A stretch of DNA of 64,000 nt. Origin: Bartonella alsatica. GTDB taxonomy: Bacteria; Pseudomonadota; Alphaproteobacteria; Rhizobiales; Rhizobiaceae. A program made the translations under genes and the position numbers. Location: contig NZ_CP058235.1 of NCBI RefSeq assembly GCF_013388295.1, positions 1,404,001-1,468,000 of the forward strand, read 5' to 3'. Numbering within the stretch: position 1 is the stretch's first letter; the number at the start of each line of letters is the position of its first letter. Below the pieces are notes generated by a model, which worked only from the letters and a program-made list of their open reading frames with translations, made no database searches and had not been told where the DNA came from. This document shows positions 19,454 through 30,133 of the stretch, piece by piece.

Positions 19454-20188
19454 ATGCTCTTATTAGTTTTAGCAGCATTTTTTCTCACTTTTCTCGCAAG
19501 TATTCTTTTCTTTTTGTTGCATCACTATGGGACAAAAAAAGAGTTAAATGTTCAAGACATTGATAATAATAACAGCTGTGTATATTCGATTAAGCCTAAT
19601 AAATCTTACACGCATTATAAAAATGGCCATATTCTTAAAGCGTTGAGTATTTTGTTTGTCATCTTTGTGACTTTGAGCATATACGGTCTTACAGGCGATC
19701 CAAAAGTTAAAAGTTATTTTTTTAGCGAACTGATGCGTAAGGATCCCAAAACGCTTAGTAAGCGTGAAGAGCTTGTTCGTCTACAAGTGCTTTTTTTACG
19801 TTTACCTTATGATGGCAAATTAGCAGATGCGTTAGCAGTAGGGTATCTCGAGGAAGGTCATTTTCAAGATGCAGTGAACATTTATTTAGATGCACTTCGC
19901 TTAAATGGAGAATCGGCACAGCGACTTGTTGGGTATGGGTTGGCATTGGTTGGTTATGAAGGCGGAATTATTACACAAGAGGCACAAAATATTTTTCAAA
20001 AAGCTGTGGTTTTAGCGCCAAATGATTTTTATCCTCGTTTGTTATTAGCTGAAGCGTTTCATCAGGCAGGCAAGACCGCACAGGCAGTGCAATTTTTACA
20101 AGATTTTCTTAATACAATGCCTGAAGATTTTGTGGGACGATCACGTGTTGAAGCCATGATCGTTCAGTTACGTGATGCATCCGATTAA
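19454..20188 (+). CDS. ccmI: cytochrome c biogenesis protein CcmI/CycH, shortened
   Basis: CcmI holds apocytochrome c for the haem lyase. This version has 244 residues against about 370 or more in most relatives. It keeps the first transmembrane helix (1-24), a reduced cytoplasmic loop, the second helix (about 62-82) and a TPR region (about 100-235; YLEEGHFQDAVNIYLDALRL and LLAEAFHQAGKTAQAVQFLQ). The loop, where the family usually has a leucine-zipper-like segment, and the C-terminal periplasmic part are the shortened areas. It heads ccmI-ccmE-ccmF-ccmH, with a 174-bp gap before ccmE. Confidence 0.82.
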   Translation: MLLLVLAAFFLTFLASILFFLLHHYGTKKELNVQDIDNNNSCVYSIKPNKSYTHYKNGHILKALSILFVIFVTLSIYGLTGDPKVKSYFFSELMRKDPKTLSKREELVRLQVLFLRLPYDGKLADALAVGYLEEGHFQDAVNIYLDALRLNGESAQRLVGYGLALVGYEGGIITQEAQNIFQKAVVLAPNDFYPRLLLAEAFHQAGKTAQAVQFLQDFLNTMPEDFVGRSRVEAMIVQLRDASD

Positions 20189-20362
20189 AATATTGAGAAA
20201 AGTGATTGTGCCATTCTAGTTATTAGGTTAGAGGGGATACTTAAGAGTGTTAAAGATATTGGATAAAAAGTTGCGTCCGTATGCAAGATATGCCAAGTTA
20301 TCTTTGAAAAATAAGGCATGTGAATAATAAATTATACACCGCATAATTTTCGTAGTCAGCTT

Positions 20363-20842
20363 ATGAACAGTTACCCGTTTCATACCTTTTCTTCATTGAG
20401 AGACGTTTTACAGCAGCGAAAAAAAAATCGTTTGCTGATAGTTCTATTATGTTGTTTGGTTATAGCAATTGGAACCAGTCTTATTATGTATGCAATGCGT
20501 AATACGGTGAGTTTTTTTCGAATGCCGTCTGAAGTCACAAGAGAAGATATTCTCATGGGACGTTCTTTGCGTTTAGGAGGTTTTGTTGAAAAGGGAACAG
20601 TTGAATATGTAGGAAAGATGAAAGTTATTTTTTTCGTAACCGACAACGTAAAACACGAAAAAGTTATTTTTAATGGTATCTTACCGGATCTTTTTCGTGA
20701 AGGTCAAGGTGTTATTGTAGAAGGATATTTTGATAAGCAGGGTTTTTTTATCGGTACGCGCATTTTAGCAAAACATGATGAGACTTATATGTCTAAAGAA
20801 ACAGCTGATCGCTTGAAAAAATATTACAGTAGGGAGAAATAA
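20363..20842 (+). CDS. ccmE: cytochrome c haem chaperone CcmE/CycJ
   Basis: CcmE binds haem covalently in the periplasm and delivers it to the CcmF/H lyase. At 159 residues it has one N-terminal transmembrane helix (about 23-44) and a small OB-fold domain. The haem-binding histidine is H138 with the partner Y142 in AKHDETY. The [15 protein letters not shown] stretch is present as [10 protein letters not shown]. It precedes ccmF with a 7-bp gap. Confidence 0.93.
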   Translation: MNSYPFHTFSSLRDVLQQRKKNRLLIVLLCCLVIAIGTSLIMYAMRNTVSFFRMPSEVTREDILMGRSLRLGGFVEKGTVEYVGKMKVIFFVTDNVKHEKVIFNGILPDLFREGQGVIVEGYFDKQGFFIGTRILAKHDETYMSKETADRLKKYYSREK

Positions 20843-20849
20843 TTCGATT

Positions 20850-22829
20850 GTGCTCGTTGAATTGGGTCATATTTTTTTAGCAGCAGCACTTGCAGTGAGT
20901 TTATTGCAAGCATTCTTACCTTTTTTAGGCATTTTATGGAGGGAGCGTTCGTTAATGCGAATAGTTGTTCCTCTAACTCATATTACTTTTACATTATTAT
21001 TCTTATCTTTTTTGATTATTGTCTATTCTTATATTGTTTCAGATTTTTCTGTTTTGAATGTTGTTGAAAACTCTCATTCAGAAAAACCCATGCTGTATAA
21101 AATCACTGGCGTTTGGGGCAATCATGAAGGATCTGTATTATTATGGATTTTAAGTCTAGCTTTTTTCAGTACATTAATGGCACTCTTTAGCCAACATTTA
21201 CCAGAACAGTTTAAGGCACTAGTTTTAATCTGCCAAAGTTGGATTACAAGTGCTTTTCTTTTATTTACCCTTTTTATGTCCAATCCATTTTTGCGTGTTA
21301 ATCCACCGGCATTGCAAGGAAAAGATCTTAATCCTCTTTTACAGGATATTGCATTAGCGATCCATCCACCACTTCTTTATTTAGGTTATGTTGGTTTTTC
21401 ACTTTGTTTTTCTTTTGCAATAGCTGCATTAATTATGGGGCATGTTGATGGTCATTGGGCGCGTTGGGTTCGTCCTTGGCTTTTACTTGCTTGGTGTTTT
21501 TTAACATTAGGTATTATGGTTGGATCTTATTGGGCTTATTATGAGTTAGGATGGGGTGGTTACTGGTTTTGGGATCCGGTTGAAAATGTTTCGTTTATGC
21601 CTTGGCTTTCAGGAACAGCTTTTTTGCATTCTGTTCTTGTTCTTGAAAAGCGAGAAACATTGAAAAATTGGACTTTATTTTTGGCTCTTCTTACTTTTTC
21701 TCTTGTTCTTATGGGAACTTTTCTTGTTCGTTCTGGTCTTTTAATGTCAGTGCATAGTTTTGCTGTTGATCCAGCACGGGGACAGGCAATTCTTGCTATT
21801 TTGTTTTTTTTTACAGGAGGAGCTTTTTTTCTTTTTGCTTTGCGCGTACCTGTTTTGCAAAAAGGGAGGTTATTTCATCCAATTTCGCGTGAAGGTTTTA
21901 TTGTTTTAAATAATTTATTACTCATAACAATAACAGCGACAGTCTTAGTTGGTACACTCTACCCTTATTTTATTGAGGCATTAACTGGCCAAAAAATTTC
22001 TGTAGGTGCTCCCTTTTTTAATCTTACCTGTGGGCCTTTAATGATCTTATTGTTATTATTGGTTCCATTTGGATCAAGGATAGCATGGAAACGTGGTGAT
22101 TTCCTCGCAGTTTTTGAACGGCTGTGGTTTGTTTTTACATTAGTTGGTATAGTCTATTTTATTACATTTTATGCAACTTCTTTACGTGATATTTTTGCTG
22201 CTTTAGGAATTGGTCTTTCAGCTTTTGTTTTCTTAGGCAGTTTGGCTGATCTTTGGGAGAAGAGTGGGTATCACAAGACAACTTTTGGGGTGCGGATTAA
22301 GAGGTTTATTGGTTTACCATGGCCCGTTTTGGGTGCGGCAGTGGCGCATATGGGGCTAGGCGTTACATTGTTTGGTATTATCTGTGTGGCAACTTTTGCG
22401 CAAGAGCGCATTCTAACTATGCACATAGGAGATATGGTAACGATAGGGGATAAAATCCTTCGTTTAGATGAAGTGCGCGATGGCATTGGTCCAAATTATT
22501 CGGCAACGGAGTTTCATTTTACAATACATGAAAATAAAAATGTTATACGCAGCGTAACAGCATCAAAGCGGTTCTATTCAAGTCAAAATACGTCAACAAC
22601 GGAAGTTGGTATTCGAAATTATGGCTTATCCCAGTTATATATTGTGCCGAGACGTATAGATGACCGAGGATTTATTTTGCATATATTGTGGAAGCCTTAT
22701 ATAATATGCATTTGGTTAGGAGCATTGATGATGGCTATGGGAGGCTGTTTTTCTCTTTTGGGTTATTGGTTCCGCATTGGGGCGCATAACAGAGTGCTTA
22801 TTGCTTTAAATTTCCTAAAAAGACATTGA
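20850..22829 (+). CDS. ccmF: cytochrome c haem lyase subunit CcmF/CycK
   Basis: This 659-residue polytopic membrane protein transfers haem from CcmE to apocytochrome c. Many hydrophobic helices run through the sequence. The tryptophan-rich haem-handling motif WGGYWFWDPVENVSFMPWL lies around residues 234-253, and conserved periplasmic histidines follow (AFLHSVL and SVHSFAVDP). The start codon is GTG at 20850, with GGGAGAAA a short distance upstream inside the end of ccmE. The stop lies one base before the ccmH start, so the genes are translated together. Confidence 0.94.
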   Translation: MLVELGHIFLAAALAVSLLQAFLPFLGILWRERSLMRIVVPLTHITFTLLFLSFLIIVYSYIVSDFSVLNVVENSHSEKPMLYKITGVWGNHEGSVLLWILSLAFFSTLMALFSQHLPEQFKALVLICQSWITSAFLLFTLFMSNPFLRVNPPALQGKDLNPLLQDIALAIHPPLLYLGYVGFSLCFSFAIAALIMGHVDGHWARWVRPWLLLAWCFLTLGIMVGSYWAYYELGWGGYWFWDPVENVSFMPWLSGTAFLHSVLVLEKRETLKNWTLFLALLTFSLVLMGTFLVRSGLLMSVHSFAVDPARGQAILAILFFFTGGAFFLFALRVPVLQKGRLFHPISREGFIVLNNLLLITITATVLVGTLYPYFIEALTGQKISVGAPFFNLTCGPLMILLLLLVPFGSRIAWKRGDFLAVFERLWFVFTLVGIVYFITFYATSLRDIFAALGIGLSAFVFLGSLADLWEKSGYHKTTFGVRIKRFIGLPWPVLGAAVAHMGLGVTLFGIICVATFAQERILTMHIGDMVTIGDKILRLDEVRDGIGPNYSATEFHFTIHENKNVIRSVTASKRFYSSQNTSTTEVGIRNYGLSQLYIVPRRIDDRGFILHILWKPYIICIWLGALMMAMGGCFSLLGYWFRIGAHNRVLIALNFLKRH

Positions 22830-22830
22830 G

Positions 22831-23238
22831 ATGAAAAATGTATTGCTTTGGATTTTATTTTTTTTAACCGTATTTTTTCCTTTGCGGTTAGTGATAGCAG
22901 TGGAGCCGGATGAAATTTTAAAGGATACAGTGCTTGAGTTACGTGCACGAAATATTTCATTACATTTGCGCTGTCCGATTTGCCAAAATCAAACAATTGA
23001 TGATTCAGATTCTCTTTTAGCACGTGATTTACGACTTTTGATTCGGGAACGATTAAAAATGGGGCATACTAATCAACAAATTATTGATTTTCTTGTTGAG
23101 AGATATGGTGAGTTTATTCTCTTGAATCCGCCATTTAATAAAACAACCTGGTTTTTATGGTTGTTTCCTTTGATAATGATCGTTATTAGCACAAGCACCA
23201 TATTTTTTCGGATAAGACAATGCAAACACAAAAAATAA
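22831..23238 (+). CDS. ccmH: cytochrome c biogenesis protein CcmH/CycL
   Basis: This 135-residue thiol-disulfide protein keeps the apocytochrome CxxCH cysteines reduced for haem attachment. It has a signal/anchor at the N-terminus (about 4-23), the redox motif C48-P-I-C51 in LRCPICQNQ, and a C-terminal transmembrane helix (about 107-127). It completes the ccmIEFH set; no ccmG/dsbE is next to it, as usual for this gene arrangement. A 238-bp gap separates it from degP. Confidence 0.93.
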   Translation: MKNVLLWILFFLTVFFPLRLVIAVEPDEILKDTVLELRARNISLHLRCPICQNQTIDDSDSLLARDLRLLIRERLKMGHTNQQIIDFLVERYGEFILLNPPFNKTTWFLWLFPLIMIVISTSTIFFRIRQCKHKK

Positions 23239-23476
23239 TGATCTTAAATACCGATGCAGAGAAACAGTGAGAATACTGTTGCGTTAAAAAAGATGTTATA
23301 TGAAAAAAAATTTAGATCAGTTAAATTGGTCATTCAGCCTTATTGATCAGGATGTATTATTGTGTACTTAAATCTTACAAAACTTTAACAATTTAGACAG
23401 AAAACGGTAAGGTGTGCTGTTTTATAAGGAGTCTGACTTGGAATAAAAAATATGATTAAATAGGAGCATATACCAA

Positions 23477-24985
23477 ATGGTTAAAAAAACTTTCTTTAAA
23501 GCATTAGTCGCAGTAAGTTTTTCTGCTGCATTGGAAAGTGCACTGTTTTTTAGTGGCTGTGGATCAAGTTTGTGGACGACGACGGCTAATGCAAATTCTG
23601 TATTTACTTCGTTAATGCAACAGCAAGGATTTGCAGATATTGTTTCTCAAGTGAAACCTGCAGTTGTAGCAGTGCAGGTGAAGAGTGATAAAAAGGAAGA
23701 CCGTTTCTTTAGCAATTTTTTTAGTGGTCCAGGAATTGACCAATTACCAGATCAACATCCTTTGAAAAGATTTTTTAAAGAGTTTTATGATTTTGATAAA
23801 CCTAAAAATAAGTTTCCATCGCGTTCGAGTAAACTCCGTCCTATAGCTTTTGGGTCGGGTTTTTTTATTTCGTCTGACGGTTATATTGTGACTAATGATC
23901 ATGTAATTTCTGACGGTACAAGTTATTCTGTTGTTCTTGACGATGGCACAGAACTGAATGCAAAGCTCATTGGGAAAGATCGACGAACCGATCTTGCAGT
24001 ATTGAAAGTAGATGAGGAAAGAAAATTTTCGTATGTTGATTTTGGTGATGATTCAAAGCTTCGCATTGGTGATTGGGTTGTTGCTATAGGTAATCCATTT
24101 GGTCTTGGTGGAACTGTAACAGCAGGGATTGTTTCTGCACGTGGACGTGATATTGGCACTGGTGTTTATGATGATTTTATTCAGATTGATGCTGCTGTTA
24201 ATAGAGGAAACTCAGGCGGTCCAACTTTTGATTTGAATGGTAAAGTTGTTGGGGTTAATACAGCAATTTTTTCTCCTTCTGGGGGCAATGTTGGAATTGC
24301 TTTTGCTATTCCGGCAGCGACAGCAAAACAGGTTGTGCAGCAACTTATTGAAAAGGGTTCAGTGCGGCGTGGTTGGCTTGGTGTACAGATTCAACCTGTA
24401 ACGAAGGAAATTTCTGATTCAATTGGTTTGAAAGAGGCTAAAGGTGCTTTAGTTACTGATCCGTTGAAGGGCCCTGCAGCGAAGGCTGGTATCAAAGCAG
24501 GTGATGTGATTATTTCAGTGAATGGTGAAAAGATTAACGATGTTCGTGATCTAGCAAAGCGTATTGCAAATATTGAACCAGGAGAAATAGTGACTTTAGG
24601 TGTTTGGAAATCTGGTAGGGAGAGTAATATTAAGGTTAAGCTTGATTCAATGCCTAAAAATGAAGATAAGGAAAAGGGTTCAAAATATTCAAATGAACGC
24701 AGTGATTCAGATGAGATATTGGAAGATTATGGTTTGATTGTTGCTCCTTCTGATGAAGGTTTAGGGTTGGTTGTAACTGATGTGGATTCAGATTCAGACG
24801 CTGCAGATAAGGGAATACGTCCTGGTGATGTTATTGTAACAGTTAATAATAAACCTGTTAAAAAGGCTTCTGATATTACTGATACAATCAAGAATGCCCA
24901 AAAGCTAGGACGAAAAGCCATACTCCTACAAGTGCGAACAAAGGATGAAAATCGTTTTGTTGCTCTTCCAATTTTCAAAAAATAG
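23477..24985 (+). CDS. degP: periplasmic serine protease DegP/HtrA (Do family)
   Basis: DegP degrades or refolds damaged envelope proteins. The 502-residue protein begins with a long signal region (cleavage probably after TANA, about residue 39). The trypsin-like domain carries the triad H142 (TNDHVI), D172 (RRTDLAVLK) and S246 (GNSGGP). Two PDZ domains follow (about 293-380 and 410-500; GWLGVQI and GLGLVVTDV). It is followed by a two-component system and glnE remains, the order found in other Rhizobiales. HtrA proteins of Bartonella are known antigens. Confidence 0.95.
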   Translation: MVKKTFFKALVAVSFSAALESALFFSGCGSSLWTTTANANSVFTSLMQQQGFADIVSQVKPAVVAVQVKSDKKEDRFFSNFFSGPGIDQLPDQHPLKRFFKEFYDFDKPKNKFPSRSSKLRPIAFGSGFFISSDGYIVTNDHVISDGTSYSVVLDDGTELNAKLIGKDRRTDLAVLKVDEERKFSYVDFGDDSKLRIGDWVVAIGNPFGLGGTVTAGIVSARGRDIGTGVYDDFIQIDAAVNRGNSGGPTFDLNGKVVGVNTAIFSPSGGNVGIAFAIPAATAKQVVQQLIEKGSVRRGWLGVQIQPVTKEISDSIGLKEAKGALVTDPLKGPAAKAGIKAGDVIISVNGEKINDVRDLAKRIANIEPGEIVTLGVWKSGRESNIKVKLDSMPKNEDKEKGSKYSNERSDSDEILEDYGLIVAPSDEGLGLVVTDVDSDSDAADKGIRPGDVIVTVNNKPVKKASDITDTIKNAQKLGRKAILLQVRTKDENRFVALPIFKK

Positions 24986-25066
24986 TATTTTGTTGTTAGT
25001 AGGGCAGAGGTTTTGTAGATTTCTGTCCTACAATGCGATTTTATAAAAATAACGGAGATACGTTTT

Positions 25067-25753
25067 ATGAAGATACTCGTTATCGAAGATGATCGTGAGA
25101 CGGGACGTTATCTCGAAAAGGCTTTTTTGGAAGTAGGACATTCAGTTGATGTCGCGTATGATGGGGATACTGGATATGCCTTAGCTGAAATGGAAAATTA
25201 CGACGTAATGGTTATTGATCGAATGCTTTTGCATCGTGATGGTCTTTCTATTATTACTGAATTACGCGCTAAAGGCAATGAAACACCAGTTCTCATCCTT
25301 TCAGCTTTAGGGCAAGTCAGTGATCGTGTGACGGGTTTGCGTGCAGGAGGGGATGATTATTTGACAAAGCCTTACGCTTTTTCTGAACTTCTTGCCCGTG
25401 TTGAAGTGCTGCAAAGACGGAAAAATCCTAAAGAGGCAGAAACAGTTTATTGTGTCGGCAATCTTGAGCTTGATCGGTTAGCGCATACAGTGAAACGAGG
25501 TAGTAGAAATATCGTATTGCAACCACGAGAGTTTCGTTTACTAGAATATTTAATGCGATATGCTGGTCAAGTTGTAACACGTACTATGCTTTTGGAAAAT
25601 GTTTGGGATTATCATTTTGATCCGCAAACAAATGTCATTGATGTTCATATATCCCGTTTGAGAGCAAAAATTGAAAAAGATTTTGATGTCCCACTTCTCC
25701 ATACTGTGCGTGGAGCTGGTTATATGCTGAAAGCACCAGATAATAAGACATGA
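25067..25753 (+). CDS. OmpR-family response regulator next to degP
   Basis: This is a 228-residue regulator. The receiver domain (about 1-115) has an acidic pocket (E7, D8, D9), phospho-acceptor D51 (MVIDRMLL) and the conserved K in LTKPY; a winged-helix DNA-binding domain follows (about 130-222; LQPREFRLLEYLMR, VIDVHISRLRAKI, VRGAGYML). It overlaps its kinase gene by 4 bp. The degP-regulator-kinase order is conserved in Rhizobiales and suggests envelope-stress control, although the signal is not known from the sequence. Confidence 0.88.
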   Translation: MKILVIEDDRETGRYLEKAFLEVGHSVDVAYDGDTGYALAEMENYDVMVIDRMLLHRDGLSIITELRAKGNETPVLILSALGQVSDRVTGLRAGGDDYLTKPYAFSELLARVEVLQRRKNPKEAETVYCVGNLELDRLAHTVKRGSRNIVLQPREFRLLEYLMRYAGQVVTRTMLLENVWDYHFDPQTNVIDVHISRLRAKIEKDFDVPLLHTVRGAGYMLKAPDNKT

Positions 25754-27132
25754 ATCATTTGATCAATATAATGCGCACAACTGCGTTAAGGCTTTCCGCA
25801 CTATATATTTTATTGTTTGGATTGGTGGCAACAGGACTTTCTATTTATATGACGGATTTTTCTGCTTCGTTGTTAACGGAGCAAACGGAGCAAGCTTTAC
25901 ATGAAGAATTAAGGTATATCGAAGATGCTTATAATTATGGTGGACTTCCTTTATTAATACGCACTATTGATTATCGTTCACGACAACCAGGAGCTTTTCT
26001 TTATCTTGTTACTGACCATATGGGGCGTATTTTAGCAGGTAATGTTGCACGTATTGAATTAGGTCTTTTGAAGCATAATGGCTTTATTGCAAATTCTTTT
26101 TTATATTCACGTTTTGGTGAACATGGCAAAACAGGTGAACATCGAGCTTTGGCAATCGTTGTTGATTTGCCCAATGCTATGAAGGTTCTTATAGGACGGG
26201 ATTTAGATGAACCAGAACGTTTTGCTGCGGTTATTCGTAAAGCAGTCATAATTGCTCTTGCGGCAATGGTTGGAGGGGCTTTACTCATATGGTTTTTTGT
26301 TGGTAGGCGAGCATTACAAAGGATTGATCATGTTACAGCCGCCTCCCAACGTTTGATGGGTGGTGATTTCAGTGGACGTTTGCCTGTTTCAGGGGTAGGG
26401 GATGAGTTTGATCGATTGTCTGCTAATCTTAATGTTATGTTAGACCGCATTGAAGAATTGAATATTGGTTTACGTCAAGTATCAGATAATATTGCTCATG
26501 ATCTGAAAACACCGCTGACACGCCTTAGAAATCGGGCTGAAGAGGCACTTTCTGGGCAAAAGACAAATCTTGAATATCGTCAAGCACTTGATGATGTTAT
26601 TGCTGAATCAGATCAACTTATTCGTACTTTTAATGCTATTTTAATGATTTCACGCATTGAAGCGAGCAGTACAATTGAACATCTTGAAGTTATGAATATG
26701 AAGCTGATCCTAGAAGATGCTGTTGAACTTTATGAACCTTTTGCTGAAGAATCAGGTGTTTTGCTTTGGTTAGGGGAAACATTTGATAAAGAGCTGAAAT
26801 TGAATCGTGAGCTTGTTGCGCAATCGATTTTTAATCTTATTGATAATGCGATCAAATATGCTTCTAAAGATGGAAGGAAGGCGAAGGTCTGCTTATCGAT
26901 GGAATATCGTGGTAAACATTTATTAGTTGTCGTTAGCGATAATGGTCCAGGAATTGCAGCAGATAAACGTGAAAAAGTAATGGAACGATTTGTTCGCCTT
27001 GAAGAAAGTCGTACACAGCCGGGTTTTGGTATTGGTTTAAGTATAGCAAAAGCTGTTATGAAATTTCATGGAGGTGAACTGTTACTTGAAAATGCAAACC
27101 CAGGACTTAGGGCTATTTTATTATTTCCCTAA
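25750..27132 (+). CDS. sensor histidine kinase paired with the degP-linked regulator
   Basis: This is a 460-residue kinase with transmembrane helices at about 13-34 and 163-184 enclosing a periplasmic sensor domain of some 130 residues. A HAMP linker (about 185-237) precedes the H-box, with H250 in NIAHDLKTPLTRLR. The ATPase domain has N in FNLIDNAIKYA, SDNGPGI and GFGIGLSIAK. It is translationally coupled to the regulator before it. The protein ends slightly early after LRAILLFP, which is normal for the class. Confidence 0.88.
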   Translation: MNHLINIMRTTALRLSALYILLFGLVATGLSIYMTDFSASLLTEQTEQALHEELRYIEDAYNYGGLPLLIRTIDYRSRQPGAFLYLVTDHMGRILAGNVARIELGLLKHNGFIANSFLYSRFGEHGKTGEHRALAIVVDLPNAMKVLIGRDLDEPERFAAVIRKAVIIALAAMVGGALLIWFFVGRRALQRIDHVTAASQRLMGGDFSGRLPVSGVGDEFDRLSANLNVMLDRIEELNIGLRQVSDNIAHDLKTPLTRLRNRAEEALSGQKTNLEYRQALDDVIAESDQLIRTFNAILMISRIEASSTIEHLEVMNMKLILEDAVELYEPFAEESGVLLWLGETFDKELKLNRELVAQSIFNLIDNAIKYASKDGRKAKVCLSMEYRGKHLLVVVSDNGPGIAADKREKVMERFVRLEESRTQPGFGIGLSIAKAVMKFHGGELLLENANPGLRAILLFP

Positions 27133-27224
27133 ATTTTTTGTTTAATTGTTTGATATACATCTGCCTAATTTTTCCTTGGAGTATAAAGCAATAAAAAGAA
27201 AGCAAAAATGTTTTTCAAGGAAAT

Positions 27225-30133
27225 GTGATGAAAAATGCTTTTTTAAAAACGAAGCTTCTTCCTTTATGTTCCCCTGATGACGGTGTTCCTCAATGGCTGA
27301 AAGAAATTGAAGAACAAGGAAGAAAAGAAAATTTAAAATCACTCGTTTCCTCTATTTCAGACAAGGGAAAACAAATTGATTTTATACGCGCAGTTATAAC
27401 CTTATCGTCCTTTTTGCGTGAGGTTTTAATCGCCAATCCTTCGTATCTTAGCCCCTTGTTAAATGTTAATATAAAAATAAGACTGGGCGAAATTATAAAT
27501 GATATTACGCTTATTGATAAGGGTGAATCTAACACGAAGCTTCATTGATGGCGGCTTTAAGGGATAAAAAACGGGAAGCACATGTTCTCATTGCTTTAGC
27601 TGCTTTGAGTGGTGTTTTTACTTACCAAGTCTCATGCGTTTGGTTGACACGTTTGGGAGAAGCCGTATTAGGAGTAGCTCTCCGTTTTTTCTTAAGAGAA
27701 GCACATGATCACGGTAAGATAAATTTGTCGAACCGTGAGGATCTGGAAAAAGATTGTGGTTTAATCATTTTAGGAATGAGGAAACTGGGGGCAGAAGAAC
27801 TTAATTATTCTTCTGATATTGATCTTATTGTTTTCATTAATGAAATGTCACCCCATATTGGTAATCTTTCTGAGAGTATCGATCTATTCTCTAAAATGGT
27901 CCGTCGATTGATCCGTATTATTCAGAACGTACAGCAGAGGGCTATGTGTTTCGTCTTGATTTTCGTCTTCGACTAGATCCGAGTTCAACTTCTTTGGCAT
28001 TAACGGTGAAGATTGCATTACGTTATTACGAAGGACGTGGATAAAATTGGGAGTGAGCAGCTATGATTAAGGCACGTCCAGTTGCTGGTGATAAAAGGGC
28101 AGGCTTTAATTTCTCAGAGAGCTTTTTCCTTATATACGGCGGAAATATTTAGATTATGCTGCTATTGTTGATATTCATTCGATCAAACGTCAAATTCACG
28201 CTTATAAAAATTATGGTCAAATTACGGCGTATGGCCATAATAACATAAAGTTAGGACGAGGCGGTATTCGTGAAATCGGTTTTTTGTCCAGACACAACAA
28301 CTCATTGCTGATGGGCGCTTTCCTCAATTGCGTGGGCGCCAAACAGTTGCAATGTTAGCAGAACTTCACACACTTTGTTGGATTAGTGAGAAAACAAGAA
28401 ATAATCTTGTAAAAAGTTATGCTTTTTTACGAAATGTGGAACACCGTATTCAAATGCTTGCTGATAAATAAACACATGTTCTTCCAAATGATGTTTCTCA
28501 ATTTACGGGTGTTGCATATTTGATGGGTTATCAGGAGAGTAGCAGTTTTATCCGCGATTTATTAAAAACGCTTCAGGTTGTTAAAAAACATTATGCTGCT
28601 CTGTTTGAAAATGAGCAAGAACTTGTTTTAGAAATTGGCAATTTGGTTTTTACAGGTGAAGAAAATGGTCCGGAGACATTAATAACATTAAGCCGGTTAG
28701 GTTTTGAAAGAGCGAGTGATATTTGTCGTATTATGCGCACACTTTATTGTGGGCGTTATAAAGCAACGCAATCCGTAGAAGCGCGTGAGAAATTGACGAA
28801 ATTAACCCCTGCACTTTTGAAAGCTTTTGGTGCGACAAAACGAGCTGATGAAGTGATGTTGTGTTTTGATAGTTTTTTACAAGGGTTACCTTCAGGAATT
28901 CAGCTTTTTAGTCTTTTGCAATCTAATCCCTCTCTTTTAGATATGTTAGTGCTTATTATAGGAGCCGCTCCACATCTTGCAGAAATTATTACACGTAAAC
29001 CCCATGTTTTTGATTGGAAAGTTAGATCCAACCATTTTTTCAGAATAGCCAACAAAAACTTATCTAAAGAAACGCCTTGAGTCTTTTTTTGAAGATGTTC
29101 GTTCTTATGAAGAAATACTTGACCACTTAAGGTTTTTTGCGGAAGAGCAACGTTTTTTGATTAGTATTCGGATTTTGAATGGTGCGATTACGGCAGAAAA
29201 AGCAGGTTTTGCTTTTACTGCACTTGCTGATCTTATAATTGAAAAAGCGTTTGCGGTAGTTCAAGAAGAGTTTTTGCCTCTTCATGGCAGTATTAAAGGG
29301 GGGAGGATGGCATACTGGGAATGGGTAAACTTGGAAGTCGTGAATTAACAGCTGGTTCAGATATTGATCTCATTTTACTTTATGAACATAATGAGGATGC
29401 GGAAATATCTGATGGAGAAAAACCTCTCTATATTTCTCAATATTATACTTGTTTGACACAGCGTTTTGTTGCAGCTTTATCTACTCTTACAAACCAAGGG
29501 GTTCTTTATAACGTTGATTTGATATTGCGTCCATTAGGTAATAAGGGGCCTATTGCTGTTTCTTTTCAATTTTTTAGGAACTATTATCGCAAGGAAGCGT
29601 GGATATGGGAACATCTTGCTTTAACACGGGCACGAGGTATCACTGGAGATTCTGATTTTTTGTAGAAGTTAGAAAATGAAGTTTGTACAATTATTGCTTT
29701 TCCTCGTGATAAGAAAAGTGTCGCAAGAGCAGTATGTGAAATGCGCACTTTGATTGAAAAAGAAAAACCGCCAAAAAATCGATGGGATTTGAAAACGATG
29801 CCTGGTGGCATCATGGATCTAGAATTTATTGCCCAATTTGCTCTTATTACGCATGTGATTGAGTTTCAAATTGGAGCAACTACAGCAGATATTTTGTCTC
29901 ATTTGCCTAACAGTTTTCTTAATCAGTCATTTATTTCTAATTTACATTATGCTTATAGTCTCTATACAAATCTGAGGCAAATTATACGACTTTGTTTAAA
30001 TGATTCTCTCGATCCTGATGATATGCCACCTGGATTAAGCGATCTTTTGTTAAGTAGTGTTGGGGAACTTGATTTGCTTCGTATTGAAAATTTAATTGAG
30101 GAAACTGGGAAATCGGTGTGTTCAGTTTTTTAA
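27225..30133 (+). pseudogene. glnE: glnE pseudogene (glutamine synthetase adenylyltransferase)
   Basis: GlnE normally adds and removes AMP on glutamine synthetase. Here the gene is broken into at least six open pieces: 27225-27548, 27545-27976, 28520-29080, 29157-29348, 29321-29665 and 29741-30133. The first nucleotidyltransferase motif is readable as LGAEELNYSSDIDLIVF. The frame then slips at about 27975, since SERTAEGYVFRLDFRLRLD continues in another frame. The second domain shows TAGSDIDLILLY near 29350 and RWDLKTMPGGIMDLEFIAQF near 29780. Internal TAA and TAG codons also occur (for example near 28469 and 29663). The amount of damage rules out a single sequencing error. Confidence 0.93.
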
